From: UBA7236 sp044227505
GTDB taxonomy: Bacteria; Bacteroidota; Bacteroidia; Chitinophagales; BACL12
Direction of reading: 5' to 3'
Assembly (NCBI GenBank): GCA_044227505.1
Contig: JBGAWP010000002.1
Coordinates: 66,752 to 130,751 of the forward strand
DNA: 64,000 nucleotides
This document shows positions 8,630 to 16,094 of the stretch, one piece after another. The notes beneath the pieces are model-generated. The model was not told the DNA's origin and searched no databases. It saw only the letters and a list, made by a program, of their open reading frames with translations. Within the stretch, counting starts at the first letter, position 1. Each line of letters opens with the position of its first letter. The position numbers and the translations under genes were made by a program.

Positions 8630-9586
8630 CTAATTAATATAAATATCATGAATCCTTATCAACCCCAAACATTTTCCATTCTCCACTACCGGTAAAACAG
8701 ATAACTGTGACGCCCTGTTTTCCATCATTTCCACAGCTTCTTTCAAAGATGCCCGAGGTGAAATACTAATTGGATTTTTTGTCATAATAGTATTCACAAA
8801 CATACTGGAAAGATCAGCATCGCGAATTAAACTTCTTCTTACATCTCCATCAGTAACTAAACCAATAAGATTATTTTCTTTATCAACTACACACGCAGCA
8901 CCGAGATTAAATTTTGTCATTGCAATTATTAATTCACGAAACGAATTATTTTCTGCAACCTGTGCAACTTCATGTAATTCATGCATTACATCTTCCACTT
9001 TCAGCAATAAATTTTTTCCAAGTTGCCCTCCCGGATGAAATCGTGCGAAATCATTTTCCGTAAATCCCCTCGCATGCATTAAAGCTACTGCCAATGCATC
9101 ACCAATTGCCAGAGCAACTGTTGTTGAAGCCGTTGGTGCGAGATTTAATGCATCTGCTTCTTTTTCTACCGTTGCATCTAAAACAAAATCGGAATTGCGC
9201 GCAATCGGTGAAGTGATATTTCCAACTATTGCAATTACTTTCGAATGCGATTCTTTAAAAAATGGGATCAAACGCAACATTTCTTCAGTAGTTCCACTTT
9301 TGGAGATCATTAAAACCGGATCGCCCTCCACATAAACACCGAGATCTCCGTGCACTGCTTCTGCTGCGTGTAAAAAAACCGCAGGTGTTCCTGTACTACA
9401 TAAAGTAGCAGTTATTTTTTGAGCAACAGCACCCGATTTTCCAATTCCGCATACAACAAGTTTGCCTTTATTTTGCATCACCGAATCTACGGAACCATTG
9501 AATTGTTCATTCAATTTTTCCATCGCTTTTTTTATCTGTTCCGATTCGAAAAGTAATACGTTTTTTGCGATCTCAAGGCTGCTCAT
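8630..9586 (-). CDS. kdsD: D-arabinose-5-phosphate isomerase, KpsF/GutQ family
   Basis: This enzyme interconverts ribulose-5-phosphate and arabinose-5-phosphate, the first step toward Kdo for lipopolysaccharide or capsule. The 318 residues hold an N-terminal SIS sugar-isomerase domain (about 35-180; G-I-G-K-S-G at 47-52 and S-K-S-G-T-T-E near 114-120) and two CBS domains (about 200-318). Length and domain order match KdsD/KpsF. It lies 46 bp downstream of the UDP-xylose synthase gene on the same strand, in keeping with an envelope-polysaccharide role. The gap repeats TTTGTTAATT words. Confidence 0.92.
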   Translation of the reverse strand: MSSLEIAKNVLLFESEQIKKAMEKLNEQFNGSVDSVMQNKGKLVVCGIGKSGAVAQKITATLCSTGTPAVFLHAAEAVHGDLGVYVEGDPVLMISKSGTTEEMLRLIPFFKESHSKVIAIVGNITSPIARNSDFVLDATVEKEADALNLAPTASTTVALAIGDALAVALMHARGFTENDFARFHPGGQLGKNLLLKVEDVMHELHEVAQVAENNSFRELIIAMTKFNLGAACVVDKENNLIGLVTDGDVRRSLIRDADLSSMFVNTIMTKNPISISPRASLKEAVEMMENRASQLSVLPVVENGKCLGLIRIHDIYIN

Positions 9587-9632
9587 TTGGTAATTTGTTA
9601 ATTTAATAATTTGTTAATTGATAGTTCCCAAT

Positions 9633-10604
9633 TTAAAATTTTCTTCCTTCAATATCTTTATAGAGCTGTTCTTTGGACAAACTTTTAAAATATTCATAAG
9701 TGATCTTTAATCCTTCACTTCTGGAAACTTTCGGTTCCCAATGTAATAATTTTTTCGCAAGGGTGATATCGGGTTGCCTTTGTTTGGGATCATCTACGGG
9801 AAGATCTTTATAAATAATTTTTTGATCTGTTCCTGTAAGTTCAATTATTTCTTCCGCAAATTCTTTTATCGTGATCTCATCGGGATTGCCGATATTGACA
9901 GGTAATGCATAATCACTTAATAATAAACGATAAATACCTTCTATAAGGTCGTCTACATAACAAAATGATCTCGTCTGACTACCATCACCAAAAATTGTAA
10001 GGTCTTCACCACGCAATGCCTGGCCAATAAATGCAGGCAATACACGACCATCATTTAAACGCATTTTCGGACCATAGGTATTAAATATTCTCGCAATGCG
10101 CGTTTCTAAATTATGGTAAGTGTGGTAGGCCATGGTGATAGCCTCCTGAAATCTTTTTGCTTCATCATATACTCCTCTCGGACCAACAGGATTTACATTT
10201 CCCCAATATTCTTCATTTTGAGGATGCACTAACGGGTCGCCATAAACTTCGCTTGTGGAAGCCACTAATATTCTTGCATTTTTCGCCTTTGCTAAACCCA
10301 ATAAATTATGTGTTCCCAAAGAACCAACTTTTAATGTTTGAATGGGAATTTTTAAATAATCGATAGGAGAGGCCGGTGAAGCAAAATGTAAAATATAATC
10401 CAGGGGTCCCGGAACATGCACATATTTACTTACATCGTGATGAAAAAATTCAAATTGTTCCAGATGAAATAAATGTTCAATATTTGCCTTGTCGCCGGTA
10501 ATTAAATTATCCATTGCGATAACTTCATATCCTTCATTTATAAACCTATCACACAAATGTGATCCGAGAAATCCTGCTGCTCCGGTTATTAATACTCTTT
10601 TCAT
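9633..10604 (-). CDS. UDP-glucuronate decarboxylase (UDP-xylose synthase)
   Basis: This extended short-chain dehydrogenase (323 residues) has the NAD motif GAAGFLG (8-14), a catalytic S-T-S-E (116-119) and the YxxxK pair Y146/K150. The block D-G-R-V-L-P-A-F-I-G-Q-A-L and the S-Q-T-R-S-F-C-Y-V-D-D segment are typical of UXS enzymes and separate them from GalE or RmlB. The reaction converts UDP-glucuronate to UDP-xylose plus CO2. The next upstream gene is UDP-glucose dehydrogenase, which makes its substrate, so the pair forms a two-step pathway. A dTDP-glucose 4,6-dehydratase role is less likely. Confidence 0.88.
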   Translation of the reverse strand: MKRVLITGAAGFLGSHLCDRFINEGYEVIAMDNLITGDKANIEHLFHLEQFEFFHHDVSKYVHVPGPLDYILHFASPASPIDYLKIPIQTLKVGSLGTHNLLGLAKAKNARILVASTSEVYGDPLVHPQNEEYWGNVNPVGPRGVYDEAKRFQEAITMAYHTYHNLETRIARIFNTYGPKMRLNDGRVLPAFIGQALRGEDLTIFGDGSQTRSFCYVDDLIEGIYRLLLSDYALPVNIGNPDEITIKEFAEEIIELTGTDQKIIYKDLPVDDPKQRQPDITLAKKLLHWEPKVSRSEGLKITYEYFKSLSKEQLYKDIEGRKF

Positions 10605-10623
10605 GGTTTTGATGTTTGATTTG

Positions 10624-10684
10624 AGCAGAACTTCTTTGAAGTTGTTCTGACATGTAGTAGATCTCCTGCGTCGATCACTACATG
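10624..10684 (-). repeat. Hairpin-bearing copy of the CGACGCAGGAGAYCTACT element
   Basis: On the minus strand this carries the element core CGACGCAGGAGATCTACT and the CATGTCAGAAC tail also seen at 288-322. Here CATGTAGT (10651-10658) and ACTACATG (10677-10684) are perfect inverted repeats enclosing the core, and CAGAACTTC/GAAGTTGTTCTG forms a second hairpin beside it. No gene is associated. Confidence 0.6.
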
Positions 10685-10750
10685 TTTCGGTTCGGGGTTC
10701 TGAGTTCTGGGTTGGGTTAGTGCTTGCATGAATATTTGCTTTCTGATTGT

Positions 10751-10957
10751 TTAATATTTCTCAATTTGAAAATTGGTTTGTGAGTTATTTAGATCTTTTT
10801 TTTTGTTCATGTAGTTTAGCCCGGAATATTCGGATTTTTGTAAGTATTTTATGAGATTTTGGTTTTTGGAATTAATTTGGTCAACTAATTTATATCCTTC
10901 TTCGAATTCGGTTTTAGTGATATAGTTTCTGTCTAATGCATAGCAAAAATGTGATTT
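10751..10957 (-). pseudogene. 3' remnant of a four-helix-bundle (S23/IVP) gene
   Basis: An open stretch of about 65 codons on the minus strand translates to A-L-D-R-N-Y-I-T-K-T-E-F-E-E-G-Y-K-L-V-D-Q and continues with an amphipathic helix, ending with a stop at 10751. It resembles the C-terminal helices of the S23/four-helix-bundle family. No N-terminal half is present: the reading frame runs straight into the 64-bp palindrome at 10958. I read it as a decayed 3' fragment. A second shortened member of the family lies at 39436-39651. Confidence 0.5.
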
Positions 10958-11021
10958 GTAAAAATTGATTCATTTGTAGAGACGCAATGCATTGCGTCTC
11001 TACAAATGAATCAATTTTTAC
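10958..11021. repeat. 64-bp perfect palindrome overlapping the ugd stop codon
   Basis: Two 32-bp arms are perfectly complementary with no spacer; the centre is GCAATGCATTGC at 10984-10995 and the flanking motif is GTAGAGACGCAATG. The right arm covers the last residues and stop codon of ugd. It could act as a bidirectional terminator or cruciform, and the tight symmetry suggests a mobile palindromic element. Similar GTAGAGACG... palindromes occur in other bacteria as far as I recall (unverified). Confidence 0.85.
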
Positions 11022-12345
11022 CCGCTAAATCCGATCCCTGAACAATTTTTCTCCCCACACTCGCATAATAAAACCCCTGTTTCTCCATCTCCCCCAACTC
11101 AAATAAATTTCTTCCGTCAAATATGATATTATTTTTCAAAGCTTTTTTCATGAGTTCAAAATCGGGGGAACGAAATACGCTCCATTCGGTAATGATCACG
11201 AGTGCATCTGCATTTTCTAATATTTCGTATTGATTTTCACCGTATTGAATACGATCTCCGATTTCTTTTTTTACATTCTCCATTGCCTCCGGATCGAAAG
11301 CGGAAATTTGTGCACCAAGTTGATTTAATGCATTGATAATAAATAATGCCGGTGCTTCACGAATGTCGTCGGTATTTGGTTTAAAGGATAAACCCCAAAC
11401 AGCAAATTTTTTATCGCTCAGATCGTTGCCGAATTTCGAAATTATTTTATCTATCAGCATCATCCACTGCGCTTCATTTACTTCCATCACCGATTTTAAT
11501 ATCTTAAATTCATATCCCGATTGGTTCGACATGATATTTAATGCTTTAACATCTTTCGGAAAACAACTTCCCCCATAACCAACACCCGGAAATAAAAATC
11601 TATTGCCGATTCGCGAATCACTTCCAATTCCTTTTCTAACAAGATCAACATCTGCCCCCAAAATTTCACAGAGATTTGCAATTTCATTCATGAACGTGAT
11701 CTTGGTCGCCAAAAATGAATTTGCAGCGTATTTTGTGAGCTCTGCACTTTTTTCATCCATAAATATGATGGGATTTCCCTGACGAACAAAAGGAGCATAT
11801 AAACGATTTAAAATTTCTTTTGCTTTTTCACTTTCTGTTCCGATAACAACTCGTTCCGGTTTCATAAAATCTTCCACAGCCATTCCTTCGCGTAAAAATT
11901 CGGGATTGCTAACCACATCAAATGCGCATTTACAATTTTTTGCGATCAATGCATGTACTTTCTCTGCAGTACCAACCGGAACAGTACTTTTATCTATAAT
12001 TATTTTATAAGAAGTAATAATATTTCCCAACTGTTCTGCAACAGCCAAAACATGTTTCAGATCCGCAGAACCATCCTCAGAAGGAGGGGTGGGAAGCGCT
12101 AAAAAAATAATGTCAGAATTATCAACCGCATATTTCAGGTCTGTGGTAAATATTAAATTTCCCTGTTTGATATTTCTGTGAAAAATAGTTTCCAATCCAG
12201 GTTCATAGATCGGAATCTCCCCCGCCTGCATCCTTTGCACCTTCTCCTCATTTATATCCGCACAAATAACCTGATTACCCGTTTCCGCAAAACAAGTCCC
12301 CGTCACCAACCCGACATACCCTGTTCCTATAACTGATAGTTTCAT
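11011..12345 (-). CDS. ugd: UDP-glucose 6-dehydrogenase
   Basis: This enzyme oxidises UDP-glucose to UDP-glucuronate with two NAD+. The NAD motif G-T-G-Y-V-G lies at 7-12 and the catalytic cysteine is in G-Y-G-G-S-C-F-P-K-D (Cys261); the three UDPGDH domains fill 444 residues, the usual length. I chose the ATG at 12345 over an upstream in-frame one at 12459 because the protein then begins M-K-L-S-V-I-G-T-G as in relatives, and a consensus TACCTTTG promoter box (12350-12357) ends 4 bp before it. The stop lies inside the 64-bp palindrome. Its product feeds the UDP-xylose synthase just downstream. Confidence 0.94.
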   Translation of the reverse strand: MKLSVIGTGYVGLVTGTCFAETGNQVICADINEEKVQRMQAGEIPIYEPGLETIFHRNIKQGNLIFTTDLKYAVDNSDIIFLALPTPPSEDGSADLKHVLAVAEQLGNIITSYKIIIDKSTVPVGTAEKVHALIAKNCKCAFDVVSNPEFLREGMAVEDFMKPERVVIGTESEKAKEILNRLYAPFVRQGNPIIFMDEKSAELTKYAANSFLATKITFMNEIANLCEILGADVDLVRKGIGSDSRIGNRFLFPGVGYGGSCFPKDVKALNIMSNQSGYEFKILKSVMEVNEAQWMMLIDKIISKFGNDLSDKKFAVWGLSFKPNTDDIREAPALFIINALNQLGAQISAFDPEAMENVKKEIGDRIQYGENQYEILENADALVIITEWSVFRSPDFELMKKALKNNIIFDGRNLFELGEMEKQGFYYASVGRKIVQGSDLAGKN

Positions 12346-12349
12346 TCGG

Positions 12350-12357
12350 CAAAGGTA
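12350..12357 (-). promoter_or_regulatory. -7 promoter box TACCTTTG, leaderless ugd start
   Basis: A perfect TAnnTTTG box lies on the minus strand with only four bases (CCGA) between it and the ATG of ugd. Transcription would begin at or next to the start codon. It rules out the longer N-terminus beginning at 12459. Confidence 0.6.
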
Positions 12358-12683
12358 AGGGAGAATTGAGAATTGAGAAGGGTGAGTGGTGAATGGTGAG
12401 TGGTGAGGGCGCTCCGAATGATAATTGGTGTAAAATTGGTGGTAATTACTCCGACTCATACCTCAAGGTCGGCTTTCGCATTTGTTAATTTTTAAGTCTG
12501 GTAATTTGTCCGCCGCGGCGGATTGATTTACGGATGGCTGTTTCATTCTCAATTCTCAACTCTCCATTCTCAATTTTTTTTTGGCTGTTCCAATTGCTAA
12601 TTTGCTAATAGCCCGTCAGGGCCGGCTGTTCATTGGTACATCGGTACATCCGGCTGTTCCATCGGTACATCAGCGCAGCTGTA
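12358..12683. repeat. Intergenic word arrays between ugd and prfA
   Basis: The gap has no gene but several word arrays. GAGTGGTGAATGGTGAGTGG words lie at about 12381-12409. A 14-bp palindrome TCCGCCGCGGCGGA lies at about 12509-12522. ATTCTCAATTCTCAACTCTC words follow ATGGCTGTTTC (about 12535-12580), TTGCTAATTTGCTAATAG words follow GGCTGTTCC (12583-12611), and the 28-bp GGTACAT unit lies at 12624-12651 with a 19-bp partial copy at 12652-12670. GGCTGTTC thus acts as a fixed prefix to different repeated words. Confidence 0.6.
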
Positions 12684-13760
12684 TCAACTGCTCCCTTCCC
12701 TCATCTTCTCCGCATTCTCCGCCACTTGCAGCGCATCCAGGATCTCCTCAATATTCCCATTCATCACCTCCGGAAGATTATACATGGTAAGATTTATTCT
12801 ATGGTCTGTTACTCTGCTTTGCGGAAAATTGTAAGTTCGGATCTTTGCTGAGCGATCGCCTGTGGAGACCAAAGTTTTACGTGCTTTGGAAATTTTATCC
12901 ATGTGTTCAGCGTAAAATTTTTCGTAAACACGCGTCCGAAGTACTTTCATCGCTTTTGCGCGGTTTTTTATCTGAGAGCGCTCATCCTGGCATTCAGCGA
13001 TAATTCCGGTTGGTAAATGGGTCATCCGCACGGCACTTTCCGTTTTATTTACGTGTTGTCCTCCGGCTCCACTCGCTCTGAATACATCCACTTTCACATC
13101 ACCGGGGTTTATTTCTATATCAAATTCATCCGCTTCGGGTAAAACTGCTACCGTTGCAGCACTGGTATGCACACGACCCTGCGACTCCGTTTCAGGAACC
13201 CGCTGAACCCGATGTACACCGCTTTCATACTTAAGTTTGCCATATACATTTTCACCGGTCACCTCAAAAACGATCTCTTTATAACCACCCTTTTCGGTCT
13301 GATTTTCGTTCATTACTTCCAGCTTCCATCCTTGTTTAGCGATAAATCTGGTGTACATTTCTGCAAGATCGCCGGCAAAAATGGCAGCTTCATCACCACC
13401 CGTTCCGGCTCTTATTTCAATAATGGCGTTTTTTTCATCCTCGGGATCCTTTGGTATCAGCAGTTGTTTGATCTCCTCCTCCAAATTTTCTTTTCTTTCC
13501 TCCAATTCCAATAATTCTCCTTTGGCCATATCACGCAACTCATCATCCTTTGCAGTGTTGAGGATTTGCCTGCTATCCTGAAGATTTCCCAACACCATTT
13601 TGTATTCCGCCAACGCCTCCACAACCGGATCCATGTCGCGATAATCCTTGTTGAGGGATTTATAGCGTTTCATATCACTCATGATCTCAGGATCGCTCAA
13701 CTGCTCCTGTATGTGCAGCCAACGTTCTTTAATTGCTTCTAATTTTGACAAAAGATCCAT
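12684..13760 (-). CDS. prfA: Peptide chain release factor 1
   Basis: RF1 reads UAA and UAG and triggers peptidyl-tRNA hydrolysis on the ribosome. The 358 residues contain the catalytic GGQ at 233-235 in G-A-G-G-Q-H-V-N-K-T, and the codon-reading PxT motif appears as P-E-T at 189-191, which marks RF1 rather than RF2 (SPF). The acidic block G-T-G-G-D-E-A-A-I-F lies at 119-128. Length is normal. A TAACTTTG promoter box on the minus strand at 13792-13799 lies 31 bp upstream of the ATG. Confidence 0.96.
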   Translation of the reverse strand: MDLLSKLEAIKERWLHIQEQLSDPEIMSDMKRYKSLNKDYRDMDPVVEALAEYKMVLGNLQDSRQILNTAKDDELRDMAKGELLELEERKENLEEEIKQLLIPKDPEDEKNAIIEIRAGTGGDEAAIFAGDLAEMYTRFIAKQGWKLEVMNENQTEKGGYKEIVFEVTGENVYGKLKYESGVHRVQRVPETESQGRVHTSAATVAVLPEADEFDIEINPGDVKVDVFRASGAGGQHVNKTESAVRMTHLPTGIIAECQDERSQIKNRAKAMKVLRTRVYEKFYAEHMDKISKARKTLVSTGDRSAKIRTYNFPQSRVTDHRINLTMYNLPEVMNGNIEEILDALQVAENAEKMREGSS

Positions 13761-13791
13761 GAATAATTTTTGGGTGATGTGCTAACCCTTG

Positions 13792-13799
13792 CAAAGTTA
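13792..13799 (-). promoter_or_regulatory. -7 promoter box TAACTTTG for prfA
   Basis: A perfect match to TAnnTTTG on the minus strand, giving a leader of roughly 25 nt before the prfA ATG at 13760. Confidence 0.5.
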
Positions 13800-13811
13800 A
13801 TTAATGCAAGG

Positions 13812-14615
13812 CTAACGATTAATTATCTGATAAGCAGATATACCTTCCGCAGTTCGTAAAAATATTTTATCGCCAACCAGGTTTGTTTGTAAACTATTTA
13901 TTTCAGGCAAAGGATATAATAATTCAATTTGTGATTGAAAAATATATAAGGAAAAATCGTTTTCTAAAGTACATAAATAAAATTTCTCATTAACCTGATC
14001 AGGGGTATTTGGGATCTCGCTGATCATATAAATATAATTTGCGTAATTGTCAAAAACCAGTAACCCCCGTGTTGTGGTGTATAGATATATTTTATTATTT
14101 ACACTGAATAACTTAGGTTCCTGTATGGAAAACTCAAATAATTGATCAAAGGCTTCACTTTCCGCATTTACATTCCCACTTTCATCCAACTTAATTAATT
14201 TCCTGCTCAGGTCGTCGTACATCCAGACAAAATCACTTTCGTTTTCCTTGCAAATGGCTGTAGGTTGATAATTGTTTTTATTGATATTATTGCTCAGTTT
14301 TATTACAGTCAATTCGGCTAATTTATTATCTAAAAATATTACAGTATTATAATCCTTATAAAAGATCAACACCTTTAAGGCATTGGAAGCATCAATTAAA
14401 GTTGGATTTCCGAATTGTTTATTGCTATAACTTCTTTCAGTAGAATCAATATAATTAAATTGAATGATCTCTTGTTTATCGTTGATGTAATATATATTAA
14501 ATAAATTATCCGTAGTGAAAAAAGTACTTGTAACGTTTATTTTTAATATCAGCGAATCTTCTCCAAAACAATTTAGAGAAAAACAAAAAAGAAATATGAA
14601 AATACTATTTTTCAT
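13812..14615 (-). CDS. Exported protein of unknown function, propeller-like
   Basis: This 267-residue protein has a signal peptide (M-K-N-S-I-F-I-F-L-F-C-F-S-L-N-C-F-G, cleavage near 18-19) and no later membrane segment. The body repeats short beta-rich units of about 40 residues with aromatic and hydrophobic ends (Y-I-N-D-K-Q-E-I, V-F-L-D-N-K-L-A-E-L, Y-L-Y-T-T-T-R-G-L-L-V-F-D), resembling a small beta-propeller. I do not recognise a named family. It overlaps the lpxH 3' end by 11 bp, so it is probably translated from the same mRNA, which suggests an envelope role. Confidence 0.75.
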   Translation of the reverse strand: MKNSIFIFLFCFSLNCFGEDSLILKINVTSTFFTTDNLFNIYYINDKQEIIQFNYIDSTERSYSNKQFGNPTLIDASNALKVLIFYKDYNTVIFLDNKLAELTVIKLSNNINKNNYQPTAICKENESDFVWMYDDLSRKLIKLDESGNVNAESEAFDQLFEFSIQEPKLFSVNNKIYLYTTTRGLLVFDNYANYIYMISEIPNTPDQVNEKFYLCTLENDFSLYIFQSQIELLYPLPEINSLQTNLVGDKIFLRTAEGISAYQIINR

Positions 14616-15348
14616 AATATTTTAAAGTGCAGGTGCTGCCATCAAATTCCGCGTACGAATTAAATACTATCCAGTCGCCTAAATTAATGAACGAACTGTT
14701 TTCTCCAATTGGTATCTGAATTGCAATATGCCTGTGTCCGAATAAAAAATAATCGATATGCTCCTTTTTCAATATCTCCTTTGCATAAATGATCTGCCAT
14801 TCTTTATCCTCCCCTAAAAATTTTCTTTCCACATTTAACATTCTGCTGTTATAGGAGAAGTATCGGGCAATTTTAAAGGCGAGATAAGGGTGTAACATCG
14901 CGAACAATCGTTGTGCCAGCCAGCTTTTGAAAATTTTTTTCATGAATTTGAAACCCTTGTCGCCGGGACCTATCCCATCACCGTGACCGATATAAAATTT
15001 TTTGCCATTCGCTTCCAATTGTATTGGTTTGTGATGCACCGGAATTTTTATTTCCTGTTCAAAATATCCAAACATCCACAAGTCGTGATTGCCGGTAAAT
15101 ATTTGTATGTCTATTCCACTATCTTTTAATTCGGCGAGTTTTCCTAATAACCTTACAAATCCTCTCGGTACTACATGTTTATATTCAAACCAAAAATCAA
15201 AAAGATCACCTATCAAAAAAATTTGTTTGGCATCTGCTTTAATTTCATCCAGCCAGCGCACAATTTTTTTCTCTCTGATAAGACTGGAAGCGTGATCGGG
15301 AATGCCGAGGTGAAAATCGGAAGCGAAATAAATTTTTGTTCTTTCCAT
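14605..15348 (-). CDS. lpxH: UDP-2,3-diacylglucosamine diphosphatase, LpxH-like
   Basis: This calcineurin-like metallophosphoesterase would cleave UDP-2,3-diacylglucosamine to lipid X in lipid A synthesis. Five metal-binding blocks are present in order: S-D-F-H-L-G, G-D-L-F-D-F-W-F-E, G-N-H-D-L-W, G-H-G-D-G and G-H-R-H. The D-x-W/F-E pattern and the 247-residue length fit the LpxH/YbbF family. I chose the ATG at 15348 (M-E-R-T-K-I-Y-F-A-S-D-F-H), which leaves 7 bp to the LUD gene; a start at 15375 would overlap it. It sits between the LUD gene and the propeller-like gene in one probable operon. Confidence 0.88.
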   Translation of the reverse strand: MERTKIYFASDFHLGIPDHASSLIREKKIVRWLDEIKADAKQIFLIGDLFDFWFEYKHVVPRGFVRLLGKLAELKDSGIDIQIFTGNHDLWMFGYFEQEIKIPVHHKPIQLEANGKKFYIGHGDGIGPGDKGFKFMKKIFKSWLAQRLFAMLHPYLAFKIARYFSYNSRMLNVERKFLGEDKEWQIIYAKEILKKEHIDYFLFGHRHIAIQIPIGENSSFINLGDWIVFNSYAEFDGSTCTLKYYEK

Positions 15349-15355
15349 CCGCTGA

Positions 15356-16006
15356 TTATACCGGCCAGTTATCAATTAAAAAAACATATACTTCTTTAGG
15401 TCCGTGTGCACCTAATACTAAAGTTTTTTCTATATCTGCTGTACGGCTCGGACCCGTATTCAAATTTACCATGGAAGGAAAATTGCCATCGTATTTTTTT
15501 CTGATGGCTGCAAATCCTTCGTGAATATCTAATACTAATTGTTTTGTAGATGCAATTACAATATTTACTTCAGGAAAAATAGGTAAAGTTCTTCCGCTTT
15601 GCTGCCGGCTTGAAATTAAAATAGAACCCGTGCGTGCAATTAATGCTTCACATAACATAATTCCTGCATCCGCTTCCAAAACCGATGCATTATTTTCATA
15701 TTGAATAAATTGATTGCGATCGAATAATTCATGTAATTGTTTTTCAGGACATACAATATGTGCCCAGGCTTTTTGCGTAACCAATTCTTTTAGTGTGTCA
15801 ACACATTCTTTTTCATTTTCACAAAAAACAAATTGCCCCGAAACCGCCGTAAAGGCCTCTGCAAAAATTATTTCCAACGCTTCGTTCTCTATTGCATAAA
15901 ATGAATCGTTGGTCTCCAGATTTGCATAAGGTTGTTTAGTTTGATGCAATAGTGCGCTCCGCACATTACTGAGTATTTTTTCTTTGGCGGATAGTATTTT
16001 TGCCAT
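15356..16006 (-). CDS. LUD domain protein (LutC/YkgG family)
   Basis: This 216-residue protein is a single LUD domain. The recognisable parts are the N-terminal helix (S-A-K-E-K-I-L-S-N-V-R), the A-D-A-G-I-M-L-C-E-A-L-I-A-R-T-G-S block (about 114-130), and the C-terminal G-P-S-R-T-A-D-I-E-K-T-L-V-L-G-A-H-G-P-K-E-V segment (185-206). LutC is part of the LutABC lactate oxidation complex, but no lutA or lutB gene is nearby, as is common for stand-alone LutC-like genes in Bacteroidota. It begins a tight run with lpxH. Confidence 0.88.
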   Translation of the reverse strand: MAKILSAKEKILSNVRSALLHQTKQPYANLETNDSFYAIENEALEIIFAEAFTAVSGQFVFCENEKECVDTLKELVTQKAWAHIVCPEKQLHELFDRNQFIQYENNASVLEADAGIMLCEALIARTGSILISSRQQSGRTLPIFPEVNIVIASTKQLVLDIHEGFAAIRKKYDGNFPSMVNLNTGPSRTADIEKTLVLGAHGPKEVYVFLIDNWPV

Positions 16007-16094
16007 TGGAGATTATATTTTTAATTTCTTAAAGGAATTTAAAATTATTTAATGTGCTTCAAAAATAAATAAAAATAAACACTTTCGCGCTGTG

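Noticed and set aside
12581..12851. Open frames over the GGCTGTTC/GGTACAT repeats
   Set aside because: They are antisense to prfA or made of tandem words; the prfA frame explains the sequence constraint.
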